DNA of 64,000 nucleotides from Caballeronia sordidicola (GTDB lineage: Bacteria > Pseudomonadota > Gammaproteobacteria > Burkholderiales > Burkholderiaceae): assembly GCF_002220365.1 (NCBI RefSeq), contig NZ_MTHB01000246.1, forward strand, positions 124,001-188,000, in the 5' to 3' direction. Both the position numbers and the translations under genes were made by a program. A model generated the notes under the pieces. It did not search any database. It was not told the DNA's origin and saw nothing but the letters and a program-made list of their open reading frames with translations. Of the stretch, positions 16,797-25,626 are shown piece after piece (the stretch's first letter is position 1; every line of letters begins with the position of its first letter).

Positions 16797-17820
16797 CACC
16801 TGGCCTCCTCTGTTGGTACATCGCGCACTCACATGGGTGGTCCAGCAGGCGCTGCAATTCGTCGTCGAGATGCATCAGGGTGATCGAGGCGCCGGCCATT
16901 TCGAGCGAGGTACACAGCGGCCCGACCAGGGTGCGATGCACGATCAAACCCGCCTCGGCCAATCGCTGCGCAACACGGCGGTTCATGATGTACAACTCCA
17001 TCAACGGCGTTGCGCCGAGCGAATTCACCAGCACCGCCACGCGGTCTCCCTTGGCCGCGCCCATCTCAGCCAGGATCGCGTCCATGATCTCGTCGACCAC
17101 GGCGTCGGCTGGACGTAGCGCTTCACGGCGCATCCCCGGTTCGCCATGGATTCCCATGCCGATTTCCATCTCGCCCGCTGCGATGTCGAAATTCGCGCGC
17201 CGCGTTTGCGGCAACGAACAGGGCGCGAGCGCTACACCCAACGTGAAGGTGCGCGCGTTGGCGTGACGCGCGAGCCGCTCCACCTCGTCCAGCGACATCA
17301 TCAAATCGGCAGCGGCACCCGCAGCCTTGAAAATGAACACATTGCCTGCCACGCCCCGCCGTCGTTCGCGTTGATCGCGCGGGGCGGACGCAATGTCGTC
17401 GGTGGTCAGTACCGTGCGCGCCTCGACACCCTCCAGTTCGAGCAGTTCAGTGGCCATGTCGAAATTCATCACGTCGCCGGCATAGTTGCCGTACATGAAC
17501 AACACGCCGGCGCCTCCGTACGTGGCCAGCGCCGCATCGACCGCCGGTTGCGGCGGGGGTGAGGCGAAGACATTGCCGATCGCCGCTGCATCGGCCAATC
17601 CCTTGCCGACAAAGCCCAGGAAAGTCGGCTCGTGCCCCGACCCGCCGCCGATCACCAGCGCCACCTTTCCAGGGCGCGGTCCGTGGCGCGCGACGATCGC
17701 ACGCGGCGCACGCTCGTGTCGCTGCAGCAAGTCGCCGTGTGCAGCCATCACGCCGTCCAGCATCTCGTCGACGGCGGCATTGCCGTCGTTGATCAGTTTC
17801 TGTGTCATAGCGCCTTGCAT
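16780..17820 (-). CDS. dhaK: DhaK-type dihydroxyacetone/erythrulose kinase subunit
   Basis: 346 residues. The substrate domain shows ALVIGGGSGHEPTFLGFVG (about 55-73), MYGNYAGDVMNFDMATE and the covalent-substrate His in MGIHGEPGMRRE (about 220). The His forms a hemiaminal with the keto substrate in this family. The gene lies 15 bases after eryC and overlaps dhaL by 17 bases, so the two subunits are made together. Placed in an erythritol-type locus, it probably phosphorylates a free ketotetrose (erythrulose), a route parallel to EryA/EryB. A weaker start four codons in (ATG at 17808) is possible. Confidence 0.83.
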   Translation of the reverse strand: MQGAMTQKLINDGNAAVDEMLDGVMAAHGDLLQRHERAPRAIVARHGPRPGKVALVIGGGSGHEPTFLGFVGKGLADAAAIGNVFASPPPQPAVDAALATYGGAGVLFMYGNYAGDVMNFDMATELLELEGVEARTVLTTDDIASAPRDQRERRRGVAGNVFIFKAAGAAADLMMSLDEVERLARHANARTFTLGVALAPCSLPQTRRANFDIAAGEMEIGMGIHGEPGMRREALRPADAVVDEIMDAILAEMGAAKGDRVAVLVNSLGATPLMELYIMNRRVAQRLAEAGLIVHRTLVGPLCTSLEMAGASITLMHLDDELQRLLDHPCECAMYQQRRPGDADDR

Positions 17821-17835
17821 CGCAGTCTTGCCCCC

Positions 17836-18768
17836 TCAGATATTCAGGTCGGAAACACCGGTATCGAAATGCGGCGCCCAGAACGCCACCGATTCGGCGA
17901 TCTGCTCGACTACCTGTCGATCCTTCGGTTCGCGTTCCTTGAACGACAACTCCAGGCATATTTCGTTATCCTCTCCACCGCCTTCTTGAATGGCGGCGAT
18001 CAGCGGAGCAGGCTGGATGCGGCCGCGCGCGTTGAACTCGGCAGTGAACGGATGGTGGCCCCCCTTGTCCATCAGCGACTGCTTGATATGGATGATGGGC
18101 GAGACCCGTGGCACCGCACGGGCCCAGGCATAGGGGTCGAAGTCGTCGGGGTTCGCGCTGGTAATATCGCCGTGATCGATGTCCGCCATCATCCACATTG
18201 GCACTGCCATGTTTGCAGCGCTCAGCCGTTTTTGCAGCGCCATGCACGCGGCGATCGTCTCGCCGAACTCGCGCCCGACTGACATCGGCTCCCAGAACAC
18301 GTATTGCAACCCGGCGCGCTTGGCGTGTTCAGCGACCTCGGCCCAACAGTCGATCGCGGTCTGAAGCAGTGCCTCGCGCCGGTCAGCGTCGTCGTAGTCG
18401 CGATAGGTAAAGATGGCGAATTGCGTGCCGATTGAATTGCCACCCAGATCGGCGGTGATGTCGGCGAAAGTCTTGAACCAGTCGACGTAGTAGCGCCGCA
18501 CGTCGGCATCCGGATGGCCGAAGTGGTTGAGCCGCCCGTAGGGGCCGGTCATGCCCGACGTGATCCGCACCCCGGTTCGCGCCATCGCCGCGCGCATCTG
18601 GCGCGTTAGACGTCGCGTGACTGCTGCGGGCCACGAGGGGTTGATGAACTCGTGCGTGAGCTGCACGTCGCGGATCTTCATCTTGTGCGCAATAGCGTCA
18701 ATGAGATCATCCGGCTCGGCGAAGCGATTCACCAGTGGATTGGTGTTGAGGGCGAGCGTGAAAGCCAT
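17836..18768 (-). CDS. eryC: Xylose-isomerase-like TIM barrel, probable tetrulose-4-phosphate racemase
   Basis: 310 residues of AP-endonuclease/xylose-isomerase superfamily character: it starts MAFTLALNTNPLVNRFAEP, has LQYVFWEPMSVGREFGE (metal-site Glu), MWMMADIDHGD and IIHIKQSLMDKGGHHPF. EryC of Brucella, once thought a dehydrogenase, belongs to this superfamily and racemises L- to D-3-tetrulose 4-phosphate. Position between eryB (49 bases) and dhaK supports this. The longer frame up to 18879 is rejected because similarity-like sequence begins at MAFT and a GAGACGAAAA lies just before that ATG. Confidence 0.85.
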   Translation of the reverse strand: MAFTLALNTNPLVNRFAEPDDLIDAIAHKMKIRDVQLTHEFINPSWPAAVTRRLTRQMRAAMARTGVRITSGMTGPYGRLNHFGHPDADVRRYYVDWFKTFADITADLGGNSIGTQFAIFTYRDYDDADRREALLQTAIDCWAEVAEHAKRAGLQYVFWEPMSVGREFGETIAACMALQKRLSAANMAVPMWMMADIDHGDITSANPDDFDPYAWARAVPRVSPIIHIKQSLMDKGGHHPFTAEFNARGRIQPAPLIAAIQEGGGEDNEICLELSFKEREPKDRQVVEQIAESVAFWAPHFDTGVSDLNI

Positions 18769-18817
18769 TTTCGTCTCGTGTTGTCTCGTGTTGTATGCGG
18801 ATCGATCGTGGCCCGGT

Positions 18818-20329
18818 TCAGGCGGATTTTCTGTCGAGGCCGTCGAACCAGGCACCGAACGCAGCCGTTTGCTCGGCACTCATGTGCAGTCCGTGCTTGG
18901 TGCGCCGCGTCAGGATGTCCTGCGGCGTCTCGGCCCACTCCTGTGCAATGAGGTAGCGCACCTCTGCCTCGTAAAAATACGGTCCGAACTGTCGGCCGAG
19001 ATCGGCAACCGAACTAGCGGAGGCGATTACCTGCGCCGTGCGCGCACCGTAGGTCCGTGCGTAATGAAGCATCAAATCCCGCGGCAGCCAGACAAACTCG
19101 CGCTGCAAACGCGCAATGAATTGCGGCACGTCGGCGTTCTCGATCTCCCCCCCGGGCAGCGTCGCCGTGGCCGTCCAGTCTTTCCCCATGTCGGGAAAGG
19201 TCGGCCGCAGGTGTTGCAGCGCGTGCTCGGAGAGCTTGCGAAAGGTCGTGATCTTGCCGCCGAAGACATTGAGCAAAGGCGCGCCGCCGCTGGTGTCGAG
19301 GTCGAACACGTAGTCGCGCGTCACGGCAGAAGGATTGCCTTTGCCGTCGTCGTAAAGCGGACGCACACCCGAGAATGTCTGCACCACGTCCTGTCGCCGC
19401 AGCGGCTGCTTGAAGTAACGGTTCACCGCAGCCAGCAGGTATTCGACTTCCGTTTCGTCAATCGACACGTTTTCGGGGGCGCCGTCCCAGGGGATGTCCG
19501 TGGTCCCGATGAGCGCCTTGTCGCCTTCATAGGGGTTGATGAAAATCACCCGCTTGTCATGGTTCTGCACCAGGTAGGAATGCGGGCCGTCCCAGAACTT
19601 GGGGGTGACGATGTGGCTGCCCTTGACCAGCCGCACCTTGCGTGTCGAATGACTGCCTGCCACGCGCTCGATGACGTCGGCCACCCAAGGCCCGGCGGCA
19701 TTGACCAGCGTCCGGGCGGTAACAACGCGAGTGGCACCGTTGCGCGTATTGCGCAACTCGATGCGCCACACGCCGCCTTCGCGCCGCGCCGAGGTACAGG
19801 CGGTGCGCGTGAGCACTTGTGCACCGCGATGCGCTGCGTCCAGAGCGTTGAGCACCACGAGGCGTGCGTCATCGACCCAGCAGTCGGAATATTCAAAACC
19901 CCTGCGGTACTCGTCCTTGATCGGTGCGCCTTCGGGACTGCGCAACAGATCTAGCGTCCGCGTTCCCGGCAGCTTCTTGCGCCCGCCGAGGTGATCGTAT
20001 AAAAACAGCCCCAGCCTGACCAGCCACGCCGGGCGATCATCCGGGCTGTGCGGCAGCACAAACCGCATTGGCCAGATGATGTGGGGAGCCGCATTGAGCA
20101 GCACTTCGCGCTCGATCAACGCCTCACGCACGAGCCTGAATTCGTAGTACTCGAGGTAGCGCAGGCCGCCATGCACCAGCTTGCCCGAACGCGACGAGGT
20201 GCCCTGCGCCAGATCGTCCTTCTCGCACAGGATCACTGACAGGCCGCGGCCCGCGGCATCGCGCGCAATGCCCGCGCCGTTGATGCCACCGCCAATGACG
20301 AACAGGTCGACCCTCTGGCTGTCGCTCAT
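18818..20329 (-). CDS. eryB: FAD-dependent erythritol-phosphate dehydrogenase (GlpD family)
   Basis: 503 residues. FAD-binding LFVIGGGINGAGIARDAAGR (9-28), DLAQGTSSRSGKLVHGGLRY, TFSGVRPLYDDG and NVFGGKITTFRKLSEHA are GlpD landmarks. EryB oxidises L-erythritol 4-phosphate to 3-tetrulose 4-phosphate. The gene overlaps the eryA kinase stop by four bases. It is only distantly like the second GlpD-family gene at 6433-8175, so the two are not a recent duplication. GlpD proper is the alternative on sequence alone; the neighbouring eryA, eryC and eryD favour EryB. Confidence 0.87.
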   Translation of the reverse strand: MSDSQRVDLFVIGGGINGAGIARDAAGRGLSVILCEKDDLAQGTSSRSGKLVHGGLRYLEYYEFRLVREALIEREVLLNAAPHIIWPMRFVLPHSPDDRPAWLVRLGLFLYDHLGGRKKLPGTRTLDLLRSPEGAPIKDEYRRGFEYSDCWVDDARLVVLNALDAAHRGAQVLTRTACTSARREGGVWRIELRNTRNGATRVVTARTLVNAAGPWVADVIERVAGSHSTRKVRLVKGSHIVTPKFWDGPHSYLVQNHDKRVIFINPYEGDKALIGTTDIPWDGAPENVSIDETEVEYLLAAVNRYFKQPLRRQDVVQTFSGVRPLYDDGKGNPSAVTRDYVFDLDTSGGAPLLNVFGGKITTFRKLSEHALQHLRPTFPDMGKDWTATATLPGGEIENADVPQFIARLQREFVWLPRDLMLHYARTYGARTAQVIASASSVADLGRQFGPYFYEAEVRYLIAQEWAETPQDILTRRTKHGLHMSAEQTAAFGAWFDGLDRKSA

Positions 20330-21978
20330 CTCACCGCCCTCCGTTCGACTTTCGTGTCCGCAGACAGGGCTTCAGGATGAGCCCTGCCTTCCATCTGCCG
20401 TGCCTGCCGTGCCATCGCGTCCCACACAGGTTCCAAAGCGCGTCGCGCCTCCTGGTACACGGGGAACGCCTGCGAGTAGGTCTGCACCCGATGCGGATCG
20501 GGCGTCTCGACCGGTCCCAACAGTGGCGTGACCCAGTCGGCGATGCACGCCTGCATGTCGGGATAAACGCCGAGCGCGACTGCCGCCATCATGGCGGCCC
20601 CGGCAGCGCCCGCCTCTTCGCGCGTGGACGTTCGCACCGGAGCGCCGACCACCGCGCCGAGCACCGCACGCAACGCACGCGACCGGGTCGCACCGCCGGT
20701 CAGGCGCAACTCTGCCGGCATCGCCCCGCCCATTGCCGCATAGCAGTCGCGCGCGGCCATCCCGAGCCCCTCGACCACGGCAAGCAACAAATCCGGGAAA
20801 CGGCTCTCGCTTGTAAGTCCCGTGAAATTGGCGCGTGCGTTGGCGTTCACGAACGGGCCACGCTCGCCCGCATCGGAGATATAGGGGTGGTAAAGGTGCG
20901 CGCCTGGCCGGCCCGATTGCAGCCATCCGTCGATGCGTTGCACACGGTCACTTTGCGAGAGCTTCGTGCCGAACTCCGCAAGCAGGTCGCACGCCAGATT
21001 GAGGATCCAGTCGACGTTCAGGGTCGCAGCCATGTTCGACTGAACCTGCGCCGACATGCCAGGTATTGGCAGCGCGATGACGTACCCCGTACCCTCTGCG
21101 CTCAGATAGACATCGGCGTTGTGCACCGCACGCATATGCATTCCCGTCGACCCGATGATCGAGCAGGTGGCGCCGGCGGAACCGGCCGTGTGAATACCGG
21201 CGCCCAACGCCGTCAGCACGATGTCGACGAACCCAAGGCACACCGGCGTTCCGGCCAACAGGCCCGTTGCCGCCGCGGCTTCGGGTGACAGTGCGTGGGT
21301 GAGCTCGGTGCCGTCGACGATCTCGGGCAACAAACCACGCCGCGCCGTCAGTCCGAGGGCCTCGATCACCGAGTCGTCATAGCGCCGGGTGCGGAAGTCG
21401 CCATAGGTAAAGCTCGCCTCCGACGGATCCGTTGCGCGCACCCCGGTGAGGTTGAGATACAGCCAGTCCTTGCAATGCAACGCAACTTCGGAGCGATCGA
21501 GCACCTCGGGCGTTGTTGCTGCCATATGCGCGATCTGCGCGCCCTGACTGCACGCCGCCAGTCCGGTGCCGGTAGCCTCGAATCGGGCACGGCTTGCCGG
21601 GTTGCCCTGCAGTCGCAGCACGGTATCCGCGGCGCGCGCGTCCAGCCAGAGCCAGGCGTCGCTCGCGGGCTTGTTGCCCGCGCCGACCAGCCAGGTACCG
21701 TCGCCCTGCCCCGTCACCGCCACCGCCGCCGTGCGCCGCGCCAGGCCCTCGACCTTGGTGCCGAGATCACGTAGCGTCTGCGCGCAGTCTGCCCAGGTCC
21801 GGTCGAGCGACTGAAAGGCCGCGCCATCGGCACTCGTGGTGTATCGATTGGGAACCGATGCAACGGCGATCTGCCGCCCTGCCAGATCGAAGGCCACCGC
21901 CTTGATGACCGAGGTGCCGGCGTCGATACCGACCAGAAGATCGCGTCCTGCGCCGTCGCTGGATGAGGGAACCATCAC
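20326..21978 (-). CDS. eryA: FGGY-family erythritol kinase
   Basis: 550 residues. The FGGY opening LLVGIDAGTSVIKAVAFDL (about 14-32), VAVTGQGDGTWLVG, GATCSIIGSTGMHM and LTGGATRSRALRAVLGAVVG are present, with slightly greater length than typical. EryA phosphorylates erythritol to L-erythritol 4-phosphate. Both ends overlap neighbours by four bases (eryD upstream, eryB downstream), so D-A-B are translationally coupled. The C-terminus ends with a polar HPEALSADTKVERRAVR tail. Kinase class is certain; the polyol is inferred from the locus. Confidence 0.88.
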   Translation of the reverse strand: MMVPSSSDGAGRDLLVGIDAGTSVIKAVAFDLAGRQIAVASVPNRYTTSADGAAFQSLDRTWADCAQTLRDLGTKVEGLARRTAAVAVTGQGDGTWLVGAGNKPASDAWLWLDARAADTVLRLQGNPASRARFEATGTGLAACSQGAQIAHMAATTPEVLDRSEVALHCKDWLYLNLTGVRATDPSEASFTYGDFRTRRYDDSVIEALGLTARRGLLPEIVDGTELTHALSPEAAAATGLLAGTPVCLGFVDIVLTALGAGIHTAGSAGATCSIIGSTGMHMRAVHNADVYLSAEGTGYVIALPIPGMSAQVQSNMAATLNVDWILNLACDLLAEFGTKLSQSDRVQRIDGWLQSGRPGAHLYHPYISDAGERGPFVNANARANFTGLTSESRFPDLLLAVVEGLGMAARDCYAAMGGAMPAELRLTGGATRSRALRAVLGAVVGAPVRTSTREEAGAAGAAMMAAVALGVYPDMQACIADWVTPLLGPVETPDPHRVQTYSQAFPVYQEARRALEPVWDAMARQARQMEGRAHPEALSADTKVERRAVR

Positions 21979-22952
21979 GCGGCCTCCGCGCTGAGTGTTC
22001 CGTCATTCAGCGCGAGCGCCGTGGCTTCATCCGTGATCAAGCCGCTCAGGAGACCGCTGTTCAGGACAGCACGGATCGCGTCTACCTTTTCGGCGCCGCC
22101 GGCAATGGCAACGATTCGCCGCCCGGTCAGATCAGCGAGATTGGGGGCCACCGTGCGCGCAGCCAGCGATGTTTCAACGGATTTGCCGGCATGATCGAAA
22201 AAGTGACCCAGCACCTCGCCCTGGCCACCCATATCGCGCACCTCGAGAATTTCTGCTGGCTCGATCATCTGCGATGCAACGAGTTGCGCATCCAGCTGTG
22301 CGGTGCCGATACCGACGATCATCAGGTCCGCATGCGCTGCCAGATCGAACACCTCGCGCACGCCGCGCTGCGACAGCAATACCTCCCGGTCTTCGGCGGT
22401 GTTGGCGAAAAACGGCAGCGGCAGCACATAAGACACGGCGCCGGTTTTTTCCGCCAGACGGTGGATCACGTCGTACGGATTCGCCGTGTAGTTGCGCGTG
22501 ACTCCGCCCAGCAGCGATACAAAACGCACCTTGCCGGCATCCATGCGCGGCATGTCGGCCACGACCGCCGCCAGCGTCCGGCCATGCCCCATGCCAATCA
22601 CGCCGCCTTGACGAGCCGCGATCTCGCGTTGCAGAAAGTGCGCCCCGGCCACGCCCAAGGCACGCAGCGGCAGGCCAACCTCGTGCAGATCCGGAACCAC
22701 CTCGCAATAGGCAAGCCCGTAGCGCTCGGCAATTTCCGCTTCCAGCACGACGCATTCCGCCACGTCGCCATCGATCGTGACCTTCACCGCGCCACTCTGG
22801 TTGGCGCGCGTAATAAGCCGATGCGCCTTGACGTTGCTTACCCCGAGACGCATGGCGACATCGGCCTGCGTCTGCCCTGCGGCGTAATGCAACCACGCCG
22901 CCCTGATCGCGAGACTGTCTTCGGCATCACGCCTGTCGGCGGATTTCGTCAT
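21975..22952 (-). CDS. eryD: SorC/DeoR-type transcriptional regulator of the ery locus
   Basis: 325 residues. The N-terminal helix-turn-helix (QTQADVAMRLGVSNVKAHRLI, about 27-47) is followed by a SorC sugar-phosphate-binding domain (GHGRTLAAVVADMP, VSLLGGVTRNYTANPYDVIH, LMIVGIGTAQLDAQLV, RRIVAIAGGAEKVDAIRAVL). EryD in Brucella represses the ery operon until erythritol is present. Here it is the first gene of the operon rather than the last, with GGAGAAGAC just before the ATG, so it would regulate its own transcript. Four-base overlap with eryA ties its synthesis to the enzymes. Confidence 0.87.
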   Translation of the reverse strand: MTKSADRRDAEDSLAIRAAWLHYAAGQTQADVAMRLGVSNVKAHRLITRANQSGAVKVTIDGDVAECVVLEAEIAERYGLAYCEVVPDLHEVGLPLRALGVAGAHFLQREIAARQGGVIGMGHGRTLAAVVADMPRMDAGKVRFVSLLGGVTRNYTANPYDVIHRLAEKTGAVSYVLPLPFFANTAEDREVLLSQRGVREVFDLAAHADLMIVGIGTAQLDAQLVASQMIEPAEILEVRDMGGQGEVLGHFFDHAGKSVETSLAARTVAPNLADLTGRRIVAIAGGAEKVDAIRAVLNSGLLSGLITDEATALALNDGTLSAEAA

Positions 22953-23060
22953 GTCTTCTCCACGTGCAAACTGAAAAATGAATTTTTTTTCGTCTGCTGT
23001 AATTTATTTCATCTGCGCCAAGGATAGCAAGCAAATCCTCTGTTGCCATCCGCTAAAACC
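22953..23060 (-). promoter_or_regulatory. Putative ery operon promoter with an AT-rich dyad
   Basis: Reading the minus strand, TTGCTT is followed after 17 bases by TGAAAT, a tolerable -35/-10 pair. Just downstream an imperfect AT-rich dyad (GATGAAATAAATT near 23000-23012, paired with TGAAAAATGAATT near 22972-22984) precedes the eryD ribosome site. This is where a SorC-type repressor would be expected to bind. The dyad has mismatches and the promoter is only inferred. Confidence 0.35.
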
Positions 23061-23077
23061 CTTACAGGAGAACCGTC

Positions 23078-23149
23078 ATGCTCCCGAAAGGTGGGCGCCC
23101 CGGTCGAGGGTTTGGCTACGGTCGGATGGTGGAGGGATTTTTCCGATAA
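23078..23149 (+). CDS. Possible 23-residue small protein with strong ribosome site
   Basis: ATG at 23078 is preceded by CAGGAGAACCGTC, an excellent Shine-Dalgarno at good spacing, and the frame reads MLPKGGRPGRGFGYG..., Gly/Arg-rich, to a TAA at 23147. It lies 60 bases upstream of the methyltransferase gene on the same strand, so it could be a leader peptide or a small gene of its own. No family is recognisable and it may be chance or a remnant of a longer gene. Confidence 0.3.
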   Translation: MLPKGGRPGRGFGYGRMVEGFFR

Positions 23150-23209
23150 CCGTCTGAACTGGCCGGCTGCGTGGGATGATTCGCGATTGGCACTGGGGAG
23201 GGACGAGCG

Positions 23210-23893
23210 ATGAACATCGAACCTTTGAGCGACGGCAAGATAATCGAGGCATGGAAGCGGAACGCTTCGCCCTGGACGAATGCGGTACGTGCCGGCGAAA
23301 TCGAGAGCCGGCGATTGGTGACCGATCGCGCCATCCTGGACGCGGTCCTGGCGTGCAGGCCGCAGACCGTCATGGATCTGGGTTGTGGCGAAGGCTGGCT
23401 TGCCCTTGCGCTCCAGCAGAACGGCATCGAGGTAACGGCGGTAGATGGTGTGCCGGCACTGGCCCTTGCCGCGAAGCAGGCGGGCGTAATCGACAGCCGC
23501 GTGATGTCCTACGAAGAGATTGCCGGAGGGCGGCTCAAACTGAGCGCCGATGTCGTGGTCTGCAATTTCTCATTGCTTGGAAAGGAATCGGTAGACGGTC
23601 TGCTGCAAGCCATTCCCATGTTGCTCAAGCCGGATGGGACCTTGATCGTGCAAACGCTCCATCCCCTTGTTGCATGTGGTGACCTGCCTTACGTCGACGG
23701 CTGGCGGGCAGGTTCATGGGCAGGATTTAGTCCACAATTCAGCGATGCTCCGCCGTGGTACTTCAGGACATTGGGCACGTGGCTCGAACTTTTAAGGACG
23801 AGCGGACTGACACTTCGCGCGCTGCAGGAACCAATAGACCCGCGAACCCGCAGGCCGGTATCCGTCCTGTTTCGTGCGCATCGGACTGGATGA
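23210..23893 (+). CDS. Class I SAM-dependent methyltransferase
   Basis: 227 residues. Motif I VMDLGCGEGWLALAL (about 54-68) binds S-adenosylmethionine, followed by the acidic motif II VTAVDGVPALALAAKQAG and post-motif ADVVVCNFSLLGKESV. The N-terminus IIEAWKRNASPWTNAVR resembles small-molecule methyltransferases of the Methyltransf_23/25 type. GGGAGGGACGAGCG precedes the ATG. Substrate is not evident and the neighbours do not help. Confidence 0.82.
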   Translation: MNIEPLSDGKIIEAWKRNASPWTNAVRAGEIESRRLVTDRAILDAVLACRPQTVMDLGCGEGWLALALQQNGIEVTAVDGVPALALAAKQAGVIDSRVMSYEEIAGGRLKLSADVVVCNFSLLGKESVDGLLQAIPMLLKPDGTLIVQTLHPLVACGDLPYVDGWRAGSWAGFSPQFSDAPPWYFRTLGTWLELLRTSGLTLRALQEPIDPRTRRPVSVLFRAHRTG

Positions 23894-23910
23894 CTGACCG
23901 CAACTACGAG

Positions 23911-24021
23911 CTACACCAACTGCAACGCCAATACGAGCATTGTCACCAGCGACACGACGAAGATCGAAGCGCCGATCGTTCGCGCAAAATAATTCGCATG
24001 ATGCTGAAGGAAGACTTCCGC
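23911..24021 (-). pseudogene. Remnant of a membrane transporter C-terminus (AEC-like)
   Basis: On the minus strand a frame ending at a TAG (23911) encodes AEVFLQHHANYF followed by IGASIFVVSLVTMLVLAL, the look of the last helix of an auxin-efflux-carrier-type permease. Upstream of 24021 the frame gives no matching sequence, though a neighbouring frame reads MLGISVLLSVCG, compatible with a frameshift. I take this as a decayed gene end between methyltransferase and exporter. Short and low certainty. Confidence 0.3.
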
Positions 24022-24090
24022 ACACCGATAACAGTACTGAAATACCCAACATTTCCGACAACCCGAGTCTAGCCTTCCGACCGCCAATCC

Positions 24091-24690
24091 ATGCTTTCAA
24101 CTTCGAGTGCCTCACTGATGACGTTAGGTAGCGTTGTCGTGCTGGTCATGCCGGGTCCGACAAACACGCTGCTCGCTACCGCCGGTCTGAGATCGGGCAT
24201 AAGGGACTCGGCTCATCTCACTGGCGCAGAATTCGCCGGCTATCTCGTATCTATTTCAGGCTGGGGATATTTCCTTTCGCATGCGGCAAGCTCGCTAACC
24301 TGGCTACCGACGCTCTTGCGTATTGCTAGCGCCCTCTATCTTGCATACCTCTCGGTGCGCATGTGGCTCACAGCGAACTCGTTTCCTTCGACGGCGCAAG
24401 GGACGATCGGCTTGCGTGTGTTATTTACCGCGACATTGCTCAATCCAAAAGCAATCCTGTTCGCCGGCACGATTTTTCCGGTGGCTGCATTCGAGAGCTT
24501 GGCCGGCTATGTGGAAGCGATGGCAATTTTCACTAGCCTGCTGGTCCCAATCGGGCTGGCGTGGATTGCATTTGGCGCTGAACTCGGTCGCGGCCGCCTC
24601 ATGCGGGTCAGTCCGGCGCGCATGCAGCGTTGTGCGTCGATCATCCTGGCTGCCTTTTCTTTGTCTCTTGCGTGGGCGGTATTGCACTAG
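24091..24690 (+). CDS. LysE/RhtB family exporter
   Basis: 199 residues with about six membrane helices and the family motif VMPGPTNTLLATAGLRSG (about 19-36), plus TATLLNPKAILFAG in the middle. LysE/RhtB proteins export amino acids or related small metabolites. The ATG has no strong ribosome site. No regulator is adjacent, so the substrate cannot be guessed. Length is normal for the family. Confidence 0.82.
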   Translation: MLSTSSASLMTLGSVVVLVMPGPTNTLLATAGLRSGIRDSAHLTGAEFAGYLVSISGWGYFLSHAASSLTWLPTLLRIASALYLAYLSVRMWLTANSFPSTAQGTIGLRVLFTATLLNPKAILFAGTIFPVAAFESLAGYVEAMAIFTSLLVPIGLAWIAFGAELGRGRLMRVSPARMQRCASIILAAFSLSLAWAVLH

Positions 24691-24938
24691 GCAGGCATCA
24701 GCCTCGACCGACGCGGCTGGAAGCCTATCCTGCTGTCCACCCCTCGCCCTCCTCGCGTTCTGTTCCAGTTTTTCGAATCTGACTTCTGGCGATTGATGCC
24801 GATCGTGCTTGGCGAAAGCTCGCGCGCGATCACGCACGTTCGCGGAAAAGCTTTCACGCTTGTCGACGACCCTCGCGGCCTTTGGCCAGGTTCCAACCGA
24901 TCACGCTATGACAAAAACAAAGCTTGATCGACTTGCAT

Positions 24939-25626
24939 CGCCGTTTTCCCGATCAACATTCGCTACCCACGAGAGATCCGGGACTCGGTCGACAACCTGC
25001 GTCAGTTGCTAGTGGTCACCGACCGGGGGCGCAGATCACGCTAGGAGACGTAGCCACCATCAAGATCTCCGATGGGCCACCCATGATCCGTAGCGAGAAC
25101 GCGCGCTTGTCGGGTTACGTCTACGTCGACATTCGCGATGTGGACTTGCAATCGGCCGTGAAGGCAATGCAGCTGGCGGTGGCGCGGCAGGTTGTACTGC
25201 CGCCCGGCTATTCCATCGCCTGGTTTCGGTGTAGTGATGCTGCTGTATCTAAACGGAGCGCTCAACCGTCGACTCGAGGAAGGCGCGCCCTTTACCGAAA
25301 CAACGCTTGTCGATGCAATCCGCGAGGGCGCGGTCCTACGCGTGAGACCCAAGGCAATGACCGCCGCGGTCGTGCTGGCTGGCCTCATCCCGATCATGCT
25401 CGGCCATGGCGCCGGATCGGAGGTCATGCAGCGAATCGCCGCGCCAATGGTTGGTGGCATGGTGACCGCACCGCTCCTGTCGATGCTGATCATCCCGGCC
25501 GCGTGGTTGCTGCTGCAACGCCGGAAGATTGCGCGTACCGAAACGAAAACTGACGAACCGCTTCGCCCTCACGCAGTACCCACTGGCACGCTCGTGCTGC
25601 AATCCCACTCTGGAGAAAACCAATGA
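24939..25626 (+). pseudogene. cusA: Decayed CusA/CzcA heavy-metal RND pump
   Basis: Three frame-mismatched pieces of a CusA-type pump are visible. First, VFPINIRYPREIRDS at about 24945-25025. Then, after a frame change near 25030, QITLGDVATIKISDGPPMIR through LPPGYSIAW to about 25222. Finally, after an internal deletion and another frame change, [20 protein letters not shown] through the C-terminus ending at 25626. Most of the protein, including both membrane bundles' main parts, is missing. The stop overlaps the intact cusF start by four bases, preserving the ancestral operon junction. Confidence 0.85.

Noticed and set aside
18551-19954. 467-codon plus-strand frame
   Set aside because: Antisense shadow of eryB; no recognised motifs and no ribosome site.
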